64,000 nt of DNA from Schizochytrium sp. TIO01 (lineage: Eukaryota; Sar; Bigyra; Thraustochytrida; Thraustochytriidae). A program made the translations under genes and the position numbers. Positions 1-13,383 of this stretch are shown here, one piece after another; the stretch's first letter is position 1; each line of letters starts with the position of its first letter. Location: positions 1,763,501 through 1,827,500 of the forward strand of contig SMSO01000004.1 of NCBI GenBank assembly GCA_004764695.1, written 5' to 3'. A model generated the notes under the pieces. The model did not search any database and was not told the DNA's origin. It was given only the letters and a program-made list of their open reading frames with translations.

Positions 1-3000
1 AATTACGTTTCTAGTATTCTTCCGAATGACAGCCTTTCAAAAAAGTCCAATGAAGTCGATGCACAGTTTGTATAGTAAGTAGCCTAGTAGATAGGCCGCA
101 CTATCAACAACTCGGGAAAACGTCGCTTACTTTTTAAGTGGCTAAAATTTAAAGAACACTTCAAGAAACTCCAATTTAGGTCTAGTAATATATGAGATAG
201 TTCCTGCATCCCAGTAAAACCTCCTCAACATAAGCAAGGAGTGCGAGCGGTGTAGAAGTCGAGAACCGATCTGGCCATTCTCGCAATTCATTTGAACCTG
301 TCAACTTTGATTATGACCAATATCTATCTCGAATTGCTGATGCCATTTCTTCTAGAGCACTAGTTAGCTGGCCTTTCAATTCAACACCAAATGCTAGTAG
401 TTTACCTTCACTAACCTCTTTCTGCAAGGCTGTTAAATCTTTTCTTAAAAGTTTTATAGTTGCTAATCTTGCACAAGTACTTAAAATTTGCAGAACCTTT
501 ATTAACCGGTAACTTGAGTTTATAGGATGCATTAACTCGCGTTAGAAAGCTTATACCTATGATGTGATATGATGCAAACCATTCAAGCCAATTTATTATC
601 CACATCATGTACGAACCGAAGAAGACGCTGTTCTCTTTGGCTTTCAAAACTTTGTTAAAGAGCCCATGCAACTGAGAATAGTTACAAGAAAGAGGACTCA
701 TTCGTCAAAACTGGAATAGTTGAGGAAATACTTGCCTGAACGAATGAGCTCATAATTGTCTAGCCTCGGGTCTTGAATAAATAAAATTCTGTATTCAAAG
801 AAAATCAAGACGTGCCATCATAGAACAGGTGTTTGAATTATTCAGTCTTCTGTTCAATGGAAGAGAAAATTTGTGAGCAGTAGCTCTGATTCAGGCCAAT
901 GCAACTACACAAAACATTGATATTGAGTCTAGTTATTTCGATGTACTTAGCGATCGATAAACACGGATGGCATATAAGGGATAATTTCATCTAAATTGCC
1001 TAGCTAATAGCAACCAAGTCGTTAGATCGTCACTATTAAGGGGTTATCGTTATGAGTTGCTTTTTATTCTTTATGGATGTTTTGAAAAACAGCAAACTGA
1101 GCCTTCAAAGTACTCTTGAGAAGTATTATTTTATGATGCTTATTTCATTTTTTAAAATGTATAATTAATTAATTTAAAAAAAAAAGAGAGAGAGGGTTTC
1201 TTTCTGTACTTATTTTTAAAATTAAATATATGTTATAAAAATAAATTGAGATATTGGTTTTCATTTTTTTAAAGTGTTTATAGAGAATTAATTGCACAGA
1301 ATTCCATCCACACTACTCGGTAGTACCCTGAATACATATGAGCGGAGATCCGTGAAGTAGAAAGTCGGCTGGTGTGGGTACTGGTCGTCGATTCTTCTGA
1401 ATCAGGCTACCTGCGCCTTGTTATAGAGTTTTTGTTTTTGTATTTGTTGGTTGTTTTTGAGAAATTCCATCACTCTTAATAATATTTGTAGAGTAACTAC
1501 TTATATGCTTATCTAAGTATTAAAGAAATTAAGAATACTAATTTTACCAGCTATCCTTCTTAGTTCATCGTATTGGTCTTCTTAACTAAAACCAGCTGTA
1601 TTGCAGTATTTTTAAATTGAATCAAAATCTGACGAATCTCAATGAGTTATTATTATTTATCATACGTTAGACAGTTCCAGAACCTATTAAACTAAAGCTT
1701 TACACTACTACCTCCACGTGCCAAATGAGTCTGACTAACGACAGTACCAAAGTTTAAGAGAACTTTTTATAGTGGCTAGTAATATTCCGCTTCTTTCGCC
1801 GCGTGGTACCTTCTAAAGCGTGTATAACTAATTATACTTTAGTAAGATCTAAATAGAGGAGAATATATTGAAAGTGACCACTTCTGGGTGTTCTTCCATT
1901 TCTATTATATAAATATTTCTTTGGAGAGGTACGGTATTTAATTAAAAAAAGAAGTTAAATTATTATATTAAAAAGAAAAGGGCAGATACATGGCGACCAG
2001 TTGTGAAGGAGGAGTTGAATTTCTTGACGCCCATCGGTGAAAAGGTAGGCACTTGGGAAAACACTCGGATGGTTAGTTAATCCAGGGACGCAACTTCAAT
2101 AACATTGATAGGGGGTGCCGAGTGCTTGCTTTCTCTGCAAATGACAACCAAGTAGAAATGGAGGGTGGAGAAATCCCGACGCCGTAGTCAACTTTATTCT
2201 CAGACTTGCACAAAACGTAGCAATGTATTCAATAATCCGCATGAAGTTTAATTTAATGGCCAATCATTTGATTTGCATATGAATTTGTGATCAATGTTTA
2301 ACTCCCAATTCTTTTATGGATGCAATTCTTTCATGGATGCCTTCAGGGCGAATGCTTGATAATCCTGTACGCTTTGTGGTGCGGTATTGACAAATGAACA
2401 GGGCGCGGTTAAAAGTCTTACAGGCTGCAATCTAAAATAAAATTTACAACACATTTGCAAATACACTATTGCAAACGACCTCTTCATGGAACAGAAATTT
2501 CCATTCTTAAAGTCTATGTAGGAAGCATGGAGAATCATCTTGATCCCGACATTATAACGAATAGACATTAAAGCAAAGAAGGTATGTAGACGCCATCATC
2601 ATCTGTTTCTTTGCATCTCTCTCGCACAGACGAGTTGACGACCAGGCTCGTAAGCTGCAAAATGTTTTCGGCAAATCTGCAGCCGTTAAAAATAACCTAT
2701 TTAAATGTCAAGATCAACTTTAGAATGGCTATCGCGACTGGTTTTGGACGATTGTCACAATTTCCAGCGTTGCATCTTCTTCACCTATACTTGTACATGT
2801 ATCAGCTTGTTCGTATTTATGTTGATGTTCCCCGCAATTCCCCAATAAAACCTCTTCTTCTTCTTTTTTCTTTCTCCTCTCCCTTGTTATTATAATAAGC
2901 CTAAATGAAAATATATGCATTTTTTAATTTTAAACGATAATATATTTTAAATATAAATTTAAAATAAGACCCAGCCCACACCAAGATTTGCGCGCCAAGG

Positions 3001-4662
3001 AAACTTACCAAGTATCAGAGAGCCAGCCGAGTTTCTGGGAAGGCGTAGCGCAAAACTGTGCCGACAAGAAGCAATATATTGTTCCTCTATCATGTTTTTT
3101 TTCGGGGCCCGCGCTTGCCAATTTGCCGTGAGCAGCCTTCGTCCCGTCCGAATACCTCACCTTGGGCGACTGATTTCCTCCTCCCAAGCAAAGAAGCTCC
3201 TAGCTTCTTAAATATGTGGGTTGTGAGGGGGGATTAGAAGCTATTGTTTGTGTCCCCGAAGTAATATCATAACATAGTTACAAAAGGGAAAGGGATTTTT
3301 TCTTTTTTGAATCAGGAGAAAGAACATACTAAGAAATAAAGTGGATAGTTAATAGGAAAAGTTAATTAATTAGTTGCAAGGGCCAATATGCAGAGCACTC
3401 AAATACCACCCTGATTGAGTGATTGCTGCAGTTTAATATCGCACCGGAGAACTCTGTCCATTCATTGCATAAGCGCAGATGGGGTGGGTCTACTGATGAA
3501 ATAAATACGTGCTTTTTCTGCGATAGACTTGCAACCAATATATTCTCTGACGATTTCATCACTGTGAGAATTATACTGATAAAACCAACCGTTGTGTTCA
3601 GGTGACGGATAATTGCTTCCCCCACTTCAGTGCATTTTTTTTTTTAACTCAGACCAAGAAAATTAATAATAATTAGAATACAAGCATACCCCCGGAATCT
3701 TTAACCTGTTAAAAAACATTTAAACACTTTCCTAGCTATTTGACTGGAGTAGGCCAAACTTGGCAGCAACTAATGACAAACAGAAGTTAGAACGCGTACA
3801 TTATTTCTCTGCACCCTGGTGCAAAGAGTAGTTACGCCAGCTTGGTCCGCACAGCGATCTCACTAAAGGATGCTCTATAGTGTATGCCTACGCGTTCGTG
3901 TACTTCTGATTACCGCACAGGTTAAATTCACATCACTCGTTACAACTGAAGCTTGCAAACACAACGTAGATACCGCCGTGTCTGATTAGCAGTGCGTGCT
4001 GTCCAGTTGTCCCTGCCTTCTTCTCTGCCAGTGGGCGCATAAATTTAATATTAAAAAAAGCTTCTATAAAATGAAAATTAGAAAACTAGAAAAGATTGGT
4101 AGTATGATGTAATTAGATACGTACGTAGAGACGTAAAAAAGAAAAAAAAAGTTGATCTGATCTACTACCTAGGCTGGTAAGTACTATGATACTTCTCAGC
4201 GGCTTGGAAGTGCTTTGTCATAATGCGCGACGGCACCTGAAAGAATCCATGTTTATTTCCTGCTTATTCGTGTCTTCACCAACATTTGCTTCTCTTTGGG
4301 GGTTCCACAGGGTGAGACTGTCGATTGTATTGATGCGATGAATGGTGACGGAGGTGGAGCGCAGACTTGAACAGTGCCAATCGCACTTTTCCGTCACTCT
4401 GACGCTTAGGGAAAGAGCAACACTAGTGCTGCACAGGTTGGGAGTGTGGCCCTTCTCGGCATCCTGCTTTGCGTGAGCCTGCTCAGCAATTGCTTGGTGA
4501 TTGGTTCTCTGTACAGCACGTACTGTACGTGTGGCACCATCTTTCGTGGTGGATCTCACCATCAGACATCGCAAAATGCGAACAGCCTTCGCCGTGAACG
4601 TGTGCCGGGAGTGTTATCATAGCTGACCGCCCTTGTGCTCCTTGACAACTAGAGCTATACTC
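1..4662. other. AT-rich gene-poor region
   Basis: No gene can be supported here. The stretch is AT-rich, with runs of A/T around 1140-1270, 1930-1980 and 2920-2970 and a short GA repeat near 1183-1195. Open frames are short (under 120 codons), overlap on opposite strands and show no recognisable domain. One minus-strand frame at 311-532 starts with ATG and has a helical, Leu/Lys/Glu-rich composition, so a single exon of an unrecognised gene is possible but unproven. Confidence 0.5.
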
Positions 4663-4918
4663 GTCCTGCATGTTTTGCTGTTTGCTGTGAATGTGCTCTC
4701 CAATGCGAAGTATCGTTCATGAAAACGAATCAGGCAAGACTACCTTTCGTAAATTGGGTACCTGTGATTTCAGCCCTATCAAGGAACCTTGAAACTAGGT
4801 AGAGTACTCGCGTTGTTGTGCAAGCAGCCTTTGCATCCCTTCAGCGTTCAGACTCCAATAGCAACCTTAACTGGGCATGCTTTCAGCCTGCTGGGATCCA
4901 GACCTGACTCGTTATGCG
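4663..4918 (+). repeat. Diverged repeat, copy A
   Basis: This copy and the one at 5011-5241 share a common order of blocks: a start reading GTCCTGC then TGTTTTGCTGTTTGCTG, a middle with TACCTGTGA-TTCAG and ATCAAGGAACCT, and an end with GCCTTTGCATCC, CAGACTC, GGGATCCAGA and finally ATGCG. Short gaps and many substitutions separate the copies. No open frame or terminal repeat identifies the element. It could be remnants of a mobile element or an old local duplication. Confidence 0.75.
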
Positions 4919-5010
4919 AAATACTAGTGTAGATGTAGGTCCCTACCGGTACCGTTTTTAATGTTATTAATTTGAGCAATGACGGGAGTGGAGAGTGCTA
5001 TCAATTCCCC

Positions 5011-5241
5011 GTCCTGCTTGTTTTGCTGTTTGCTGTGAATGTGCTCTCTATTGTGAATTACCGTTTATGAAAACGATTCCAGCAGGACTATTTTCTCAAA
5101 TTATGTACCTGTGACTTCAGAGTTATCAAGGAACCTGGTTGAATTTGCCAGCCTTTGCATCCGAACAGCGTCCAGACTCGAACGGCAATCAACTGGACAT
5201 TTTGCCTACCGGGATCCAGAGCTAAGCTTATTAGTCATGCG
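5011..5241 (+). repeat. Diverged repeat, copy B
   Basis: Direct-orientation partner of copy A, about 350 bp downstream start to start. It is slightly shorter because of a deletion between the ATCAAGGAACCT block and the GCCTTTGCATCC block. The bases just before both copies also share a GGGAGTG motif, so the true repeat unit may begin earlier. Confidence 0.75.
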
Positions 5242-7139
5242 GAGTTAGAAATATTTTTAAAAAGTTTTTAAAAAAACTAAAAAATCTTTCTTCAATTTAT
5301 TTTATTTAAAAAGTATAACAACATTTAAAATTAATAAAAGCAAGCAAAAAAATGAAATGAAAACATCGCACTTTTCGGCACCGCGCGAGTTTTTCGACAC
5401 GAAAGAAAAAGACTCTATAAGACAATTGTTACTTCGTGGTCAAAGTCGCGTACTCCATACATGGACTATAGGACATAGTCTATATGTCCCTTTCCTTTCA
5501 AGGGATGGTGGTACTTTTATTGGAAGGGTTTTCTTTTTTTGGGGGGTCTTTAAAACACTTGAACTGGTAGTAGTAGAAGTTGTAATAGTAGTAGTGTCCA
5601 CTATCTAGGGTTAGATGCGCTGTTGGGCAACACGTGTGAGCCAGCTAGACTACACATATGCACTCACTCGCCTCTTAATACAATAAATGCTGTTGTTGTA
5701 TTCGTTTTCAAAAACAAGAAAGCAGATTAAACGAGGGTCTAAACGTGATGACGAGCGAGTTGGTTTTTGGCCGTCAACGCAGCCTCGTTTCCGGCAACAA
5801 CGCAAGAGCACTTGACGAATGCATCCTTCAAGGTCGACGGGGCGAGCCGCTGAGCATGGCAATCAATCAATCGCAGCCTCGCCAAGTTGTTGAGACTGCC
5901 ACGTCTTGCGTCCGTGTGGTCTGCCACTTCGCGCGCGAAGGAGAAGGGGAACCAGCCTCCGCCAACAATTAATTAACGCAAGCACGGAGACGAAGAAGGC
6001 AGGCAGCAGTCAGCCTAAGGCTCTACGCTGATAGCGTCTACTACGTCTAGCTAGCTAGCTCCCGTTACTGTGACACCAAGTCAAGCAGTAAAAGGAAACA
6101 GTTGTTTCCACGAAGTGAATAGAGGGCACTTAGTTCTCTGGGCGGGGAGAAACTGCCTTGAACTTCAGGTTGGTTAGCCAGCACCGCGGCGATTCACTTG
6201 AAATGAATCACATGAAAATTCACCAACTCGCTAGCAAACCACCTCTAGAGCAGCTAGGCGTCAGCTTCCCCAACAAGTTTGTAGAGTTAATGAGCTGAGA
6301 ATGAGCTGAGCTGAGAAGAGAAGAGAAGAGAAGCAGGGGATTACTTGCTCCCATGATTTATTTTTTTGGTTTGTTTTCTGCAAACACTGACGGCTCGTGT
6401 GAATCATCGCTCTCTCGCATATCTATAATGGCCGGCTGCATGAAGACGTCTTGCAAGGCGAGCAAGACAACATACAGATCAACATACCAATCGTGCCGCC
6501 AGTATCCCGCGTACAGAAGACACCCGTATGAGACAAATTCAACCATTCATCCATAAACTTCACCCTATTGATCCATTGTCTGGCTGCCTCGAAGACAGAC
6601 AGCAAGCAGCGCAACTTGAAGGAACACATCCGATGGGTCCCCATACGCAGTCGAGTCCTCAGCTGGGTAGATTTTTTAAAAAATTAAACTGTAAAGGAGG
6701 AACACAGGATGTTAACAAAAAAAAGAAAGAAAAAAAGAGGAATTATGGGAAGTTATGCGATATATTTTAAATTGGCGTTTTAATGCGTAGTTTTTAAAAA
6801 TTGCTCAACCAGGGGAAAAGGTTGATAAACGATCTCTCGCGAGTATGGAAGAATCAACCACTTATCATTTTAAAATGTTCATTTTAACTTTCCCAATGAG
6901 AAACCACCTTTCTTCTTATTTGCTCTTGAAATTCCGAAAGAAAGAGGGCAGTCTTTGTTTGGTTATTTTTCAAAATCAGTGAGTCAGTAATCCCTGAAAA
7001 CAAGTGTGATCCACGATACGCCCGAAGCAGAGAGAGAAAAAGAAGAAAGAAACCAGTTTCCTGCTGCTTCCACCTTTTAGGCTTGTGCTTCTCTTCTCTC
7101 TTAGTTCCCTTCCTTCGCTTCTTGAGGCTCGGCTGCTCA
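5242..7139. other. Gene-poor region, no gene seen
   Basis: Mixed-composition DNA with short open frames on both strands and no recognisable domain. It holds a small AGAAG repeat near 6313-6334, an AGCTAGCT run near 6048-6060 and an A-rich stretch near 6717-6735. Nothing supports a gene. Confidence 0.5.
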
Positions 7140-7604
7140 GCAAGCGAGTGAGTGAGGGAGTGAGGGAGTGAGGGAGTGAGTGAGTGAGTGGCCACTCGCT
7201 GTTTCCAGTTCGAGCTCGTTCGCCCGCTCACATAGTCTCCAAAGCCTCTCAGAGAAGAATCTAGCGACGCCAGCGGCGGCAACGCGACAGAGGCAAAACC
7301 CTATTTGCCGCTCTGGCCTCGGCGGGGAAAAGGTCAAAGAAAGGAAGGCCCTTCTGATCTCCGTGAAGATAGATAGGTAGATAGACAGATAGATAGGCAG
7401 CAGCAGAAGAAGAAGAAGAAGAAGAAGAAGAAGAAGATTGGGCGGTTCTTCGGGAGGACCTTTGGCTTGAAGGCAGGCGGCCTCGTACGCTGGCTGCTCG
7501 TAGCGTAGCCAGCAGCCGTTGTTGCTGTTGTTTAGGTCTGGGCGGGTTAGGTTCCCAGCAGAGGCGCCTCGACTTTTTCAGATTTTGCAGGAGCACGCAA
7601 GCGA

Positions 7605-7652
7605 GAGAAAGGAAGAGAAAGGAAGAGAAAGGAAGAGAAAGGAAGAGAAAGA
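7605..7652 (+). repeat. GAGAAAGGAA decanucleotide repeat
   Basis: Between four and five near-perfect copies of a 10-base purine unit (GAGAAAGGAA). It forms a pure polypurine strand and sits in the middle of the microsatellite belt. Confidence 0.9.
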
Positions 7653-8058
7653 AGGAAATTCGTTCTTTGAAATCTGGCAATTCCTGGTGCAAGCGCCGCT
7701 TCGATAGCGATAGATGGTGTCCTCGCGCGAAGGAGGCTTTAGAACGAGGAGATCGCCAGCCAGCAAGTGGAGCAGGACGCAGCCCGGCTGGCTGGTTGGC
7801 TGGCTGGCTGGCTGGCGGGCTGACTGACTGACCAGGCAAGCGGCCAGTGACCTGGCAAAGGCGTGGCGATCTATCTCGTTCGCCTTAGTCGAATTTGAAA
7901 ATTGATCGAGTGGTTAATTTAAAGAATTGGCTCATTGATTCTTTCATATGCTGGACGGAGAAGCGGACTAAGAGGAAAACGTTTACTCAATTAAAAGAAA
8001 GCAGACTCGAAGAAGAAACAAGAAAAGAGAAAAAATAAAAATAAAAAATCGATCACTT

Positions 8059-8245
<187 letters not shown>

Positions 8246-11191
8246 GGAGGCAGCAGGAAAAAATCAGAAACAATAACCAAACCCAACTGTTACTAAGCAG
8301 CGTGCCGCATTCTTTCTTCCTCTTTCTGTTTGTTGTTATTTCTTAACCTCACACTGTCCCTCTCTCCTTTCTTTCTTGCACTGTCCCCCACTAAAAACTA
8401 CTATTGGTACTCTACATTCTCGCTATCTCTCCCTCACTCCTCTTTCTGTCTGAGATTGTTGTTTGCCCTCAACCTTCTTCCTTTCAACTTTTACAGTTCC
8501 TTAATCCAGCGGAATACGTAAGGAAGTAAGTTAGTTGGTAAGGAAGTGGTGGTGGTAGCAGCAAAAAACCAATCTCTGTTTCTCTTTTTTCTTTTTTCTT
8601 TTTTCTTTTTCTTTTTCTTTTTTTTCTTTTACATTTTGCATTGCTCGATCAACCCAAAGAGAAAAAGAAAGAAGAAGAACTATAAAAAGGCAAAAGAGAA
8701 TATAAAAGAGAAGAGCGCCCTTCTCTACATCATCATTCCCGTTTTCATCATCCTCGACCTGAGTTTCTCGCCGCGGCTTAGTCGCGCGACGCGGTCTGGG
8801 GGCGCGACTTCCACCCTTCATCTACAGCCCACGCCCGCGCGCATCCCGCTGCTCGCCGTGGGCAACCGCAACTTGAGGCTAGACTCCCTCGAGGACGAGT
8901 AGACCAAGCAAGGAGGAGTGCGCGCAGGGTCCTCAAAGCCGCCTCATCAACCCCAAAGTCAGCTTTGCCGTCGCGCTTCTCTCCAAGCCCACGCAGGGAC
9001 TTCACCGACACCGGCATCGCTCTCTTCGCGCGGCCACTACTGTCCAGCAAAACCCAACTTCTGGCCTCTGCGTCCATCGGAAAGTTAGCGAGCTTGGCAT
9101 CTTGGGCAATCATCGCCAAGCTTTTTGAGCCAAAACATCGTCTAGCTAGGTCAAAAGCAGCAGCATCGCTCGCGGAGGGCGTTCACGCGACAGAAACCTT
9201 TGGAGAGGTCGCGGTGGCCTGTTCTGGAGGCCTCGGAGTTTCTGTGAGGTTGGGGCATCGAGGCAAGCAGAGGTTTAGAGCCTTGCTGCTGCGGAGAACA
9301 GTTCTTAGGTGCTCTCTGGAGCACCTTGACGGGGAGATCGTGGAGATCAGCGAGTTCCTGAGCGCTTCTGAGTTGGCTATCGCCCTCGGGAGGCAGGCCA
9401 ACTAGGCTGGCTGTGACGGAGGGCGAGGCCAGCCCTGACCCTGTCGAGAGCGAGAGATTCTGAGAGGACTCTGGCCGAAATAGTAGACAGGCAAGAAAAT
9501 CAATCAGGCAGCAGCAGGCCGAGAGGTCTCGCAGGAGAGCACGCTGGGAGCGAGATATTCTACAAAATTCATCCAAAGAGAACAGTCAGAACAGAACAGC
9601 GAATCGAAGTAGAAAAACAGCAGCAGAGAAGAAGAAAGAGGTGAACTGAAGCCCGAGGAGTGCCTGGCAGACAAGCTTGGGTGACTTCTGCCAGGTAGAA
9701 GGCTTGAGAAGCAGGCGTCTTGGCGGTACTAAGGACTCCTTCCTGTGCGCGAGGACTCCTTTTCTCTTTTAGTTGGCGCTCTAGCGAGACAGTCTTTCAT
9801 TCTCTCTATATTGAGGTGTGTTTTTCCTTCCCGCTGCTGTTATTTTCTTTATCTTTAGTTTAAAAGTAAATAGATAGATAAAGAGAGAGAGAGAGAGAGA
9901 GAAAAAGGGTCTTTCTTTCTTTCTTTCTTTCCTTCTTTCTTCTATTTATTTATTTGTTCGTTTGTTTCTTTGGGTTATATTTTGTTATTTTTGGGTCTCG
10001 CTTTGTATTATTCCACAGGGGTGCCTCATTCTGCCTTCCTGTATTGTCGGATCGATCACTCAGGTTTGTTCGCGACAAGTTTGAGGCCATTTTGCCCGCC
10101 TTTTCGTGCTGCCCGAGACAGATTGGGCACGCAATCAAACGCAGAAATAATAACCAAGCAAGCACCAGACAAACGAAGAAACCAAGATAGAGAACGCTCG
10201 TGTTGAAACAGTCGTCGCTTCTCTTTTCGTGATCCTTTGAGTGCATAATTCTCTGCGCTTTTCCTCTCTCCACTTTCTTGTGAGTTTCCTGCCTTCTTCG
10301 CACTTTTTCTTTTCTTTTCCTTTACTGAGTTCCTCTTTGACTCACGGCCTTTTCCCAACTAGTCGAGGCTAAAAGAAAGAAAAAAAGGGGGAAAAAGAAA
10401 AAGAAAAAGAAGAAGAAGAAGAAGAAGAGAAAAAACAGCAGAAAAGGGAGAGCGAAAAAGGTTTCTTTAAATCCTTTAGGCACTGCGAGACGAACAAGAG
10501 AGGGAGAGACCACAAAAGCATCGATCACTTTTCATTCAAAAACTTATCTGCTGCGCTGACAACGACTAAAGAAGAGAGCGAAGCAGCAGCAGCAGCGGCA
10601 GCAGCAGAAGAAAGAGGTAGGTAGGTAAGTCTCGCAACGAGAAGGAGGAGGAGAAGGAGGACGACAAGGACAAACAAACAAACAAACAAACAAACAACTG
10701 CTGTACGCGAGGACGCCTCGAGGAGTCTGGACGGACCACAAAGCGCGAACTCAGAGGCAGCGAGCAATCAATCAATCCACTTGGATCGACGAGGAAACGC
10801 ATCGCTAACCTCGCTATCTGCCTGTCTGTCTGTCTGTCCAGAGCTGTCTCTGCAATTGCAGCTGGCTGGCTGCAGCCAGGAATAGAGAGGCAGAGATTGA
10901 CGGGCAAAGAAGAAGAAGAGTCGACGCAGGAGACCAACCAACCAATCAAACAAAACAGACAGACAGACAGACAGAGACGGAGGGAGAGACGGGTAAGTGG
11001 AAACAGAGGAGCAGAAGAAAGAGGGAGACAACACCAGACGGAGGAAAAGACCAAGTGAGCACAGGAAGCAGTGGTAGCTTGCAGGCAGAAAGGGCTGCTG
11101 CTACTGCATTAATTACACGCTTTTGTTGGTTTGTTTGTATGTTTGATCTTGTGGTTAAATAAGATTTGAGAGGCGGTACTCCCGCGTTTGG

Positions 11192-11224
<33 letters not shown>

Positions 11225-11263
11225 GAAAAAAAAGGGGAAAAAAGGGGAAAAAAGGAAAACAAA
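11192..11263 (+). repeat. A30 tract followed by G4/A6-8 array
   Basis: Thirty consecutive A residues are followed by GGGG blocks separated by runs of 6-8 A. The all-purine character continues, with interruptions, to about 11360. The G runs could in principle form a quadruplex with long loops. The A run could also mark a retroposed poly(A) tail, but no coding or SINE-like unit ends just before it. Confidence 0.85.
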
Positions 11264-12716
11264 CAATCAGGGGAAGAAAAGGAGAAGAAAAAGCACACAA
11301 AGAAAAGCGAAAGAAAATAGAAGAAAAGAAAGAAGGGGAAAAAGGAAGAAAAGAAAGAAAAGGTGTGAGAGATGTGTGGTGGAGTAACGACCAGTCAACG
11401 CGTTGTTGAAAAGGGTTGCTGATCTTTTCTTTCTCGCCAGATTCGTGCTTGCTTTCTAGCTTTCTAGCTTTCTAGCTTTCTTGCTTGCTTGCTTGATTTG
11501 CTTATGGTTTGTGGGAGTGGCTTGAGTTTCCAACAAACCCATTGCTGTAAGCCTTTCAAGTAGAAGCAGTAGCACAGCTCAGCAATCTATTTGGTTCATT
11601 TGCTCATGCATGGATGAGTTGAAATCTGTCTGTCTCTGTCTCTGGAGGAGTGCATGTCCTTTTGGTTCATTTGGCAACTAACTCGCTCATATTTATTCGC
11701 TCACTCACTCACTCAGCAACGCAAGGCAGCAGACCAGATCCCAAACTAACTGCCTTTCACACAGAAGAAAGAAACAGCGCCCTGCCATCTTCAAGCTCTG
11801 AGATCCGTCTTTTATTTGAAAGGAAGGTACGTTGGCATTGAGCTCGTTGTGCTCGAACACCAAAGCACAGGAAATCAAGAGTTCAGAACGACATAATAGA
11901 GAGAGGAGAGAGAAATAGAACCGGAAAGGCAAAACAACAACAACAACAACAACACCAACACCAACAGAAGTTTTCAGAAGGATTTCAGAAGTTTAAAGTT
12001 GCTGCAGTTTGGGAATTAGCAGAGAAGAAACGAAAAGAACCCTTGCAGCAAGTAGGTACCACTTCGTTTCACGAAAGAAAGCATTGAACTTTGGTCTCAA
12101 GAGTTGCCTGCCTACCTCTGACCTTTCGTCTGTTTGCTGCATGCTATTCGCTGTGTGCTTTGCTTGCTTGCGGGTTGGCGATCCCTGCTTGCGGGTTGCT
12201 TCTTTTTAGTGGTGGAGTGTGCGATAAGGACCGCTCAATTGTCTTGTTGGGATTGCAATCTCGTCGCATTCGTTCAAAACGGGCAGTCAGTCGGCTAGTA
12301 TCCTCTCCTGGCGCTCGCTTGGTATACTTCGCGGTGTCTGTCTGTCTGTCTGTCTATCCTTGAATTGGTTTGGTTCGGTTTGGTTTGATTACTTGATGGA
12401 GCTCGTTCATTCGTGTATGTATGTGAGTGTTGAGCAACGTATTGATCATTGACTAACTAACTAACGCACTTGGCTCACTCGATTCGATTGCCTGATTGAT
12501 TGAATCATTCATTGCTTCGTTTGTTCAAACAGCCCTTAGCAGGCAGGCATAGAGGACTCGGGAGAAAGGCCTCGGTGGCCAAACAAGAAGTACTTCTGTT
12601 GGTTTAGGTACTCCTACTCAGCACGCATCCCCTCCTTCGGCCGTTTGAGCCATCTATCTTCGTTCTGCGTTGCTCTTTGTCCTTTGTCCTTTTTGTCTTT
12701 CTCAGCATAAAAGGAG

Positions 12717-12822
12717 GGCAGGAAGGAAGGAAGGAAAGAAGGAAAGAAGGAAAGAAGGAAAAAGACTTTCTTCCTCCAGACTGAGAAAGAAAGAAAGAAA
12801 GAAAGAAAGAAAGGAAGGAAGA
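12717..12822 (+). repeat. GGAA/GAAA purine repeats
   Basis: A GGAAGGAA to GGAAAGAA repeat (12717-12764), a short pyrimidine interruption, then GAAA units (12783-12822). The interruption reads CTTTCTTCC, complementary to the flanking purine repeat, so the segment could fold back on itself. Confidence 0.9.
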
Positions 12823-13353
12823 ACGCAACCAGAGGCGGGCGAAACAAGATTGATCCAAAATACAGATAGGAAGGCAGGCGGAGAACAAAGACGCTCGCCC
12901 GGTACTCCGGCTTGTGCTGTGCTTTTGTATTTCCTTGTACGGTTTCTCCTCCTCGTGGCTGTGCCGCGCCGAGATCGGGCTGGGGCTTGGGCTTGTGCTT
13001 GTGCTTGAAAGAGTTCATCTCTTCGGCTGGGCTTCCTAACTGCTTAGTGATACACGGTCGCAGAGTACCGGTTTGTCATAAGAGAAAGGATAGGGTACGG
13101 TAGAGATACCCAGCGGTAGAAGTCCGCGCTGTGAGGACCCCATCTAGTGCACCTGCAATCGAACCAAACCCTGAGTAGAAACCAAACCCGGCTGCGTGTC
13201 TGCCGCGAGAAAAAGCAGGGATCCCCGAGGCAGAAGCCGCTTGCGGCCGGGAGAGGCACAGCGCCTGGGCTGACTTGGTGGCAACAATTGATCGTGAGTG
13301 GCGCCAAGAAGGCTGACGACGGTTTGTAGCGGGCAGAAAAGGTGAAACGATAG

Positions 13354-13383
13354 AGTGCGAGGACTCTGAGGAGTCCTCGCACT
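13354..13383. repeat. 13-bp perfect inverted repeat
   Basis: Arms AGTGCGAGGACTC and GAGTCCTCGCACT are exactly complementary around a 4-base loop TGAG. The core GAGTCCTCGCA is repeated alone about 60 bp downstream (13446-13456), and related GCGAGGACTCC occurs at about 9749. The site lies some 680 bp upstream of the 14065 gene. It could be a cruciform, a transcribed hairpin or a paired binding site. Confidence 0.85.

Noticed and set aside
8546-8902. 118-codon plus-strand frame with Phe-rich and Lys-rich stretches
   Set aside because: Comes from T-rich and A-rich low-complexity DNA and overlaps an equally open minus-strand frame.
8778-9576. Overlapping frames of 113-146 codons on both strands in a GC-richer patch
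   Set aside because: GC-rich DNA has few stops, so frames arise by chance. The minus-strand frame around 8800-9119 has a more protein-like composition (for example SLAMIAQDAKLANF), but no domain or splice pattern confirms it.
11109-11409. Lys-rich plus-strand and Phe-rich minus-strand frames
   Set aside because: Direct translation of the A30/G4 and GAAA purine tracts.
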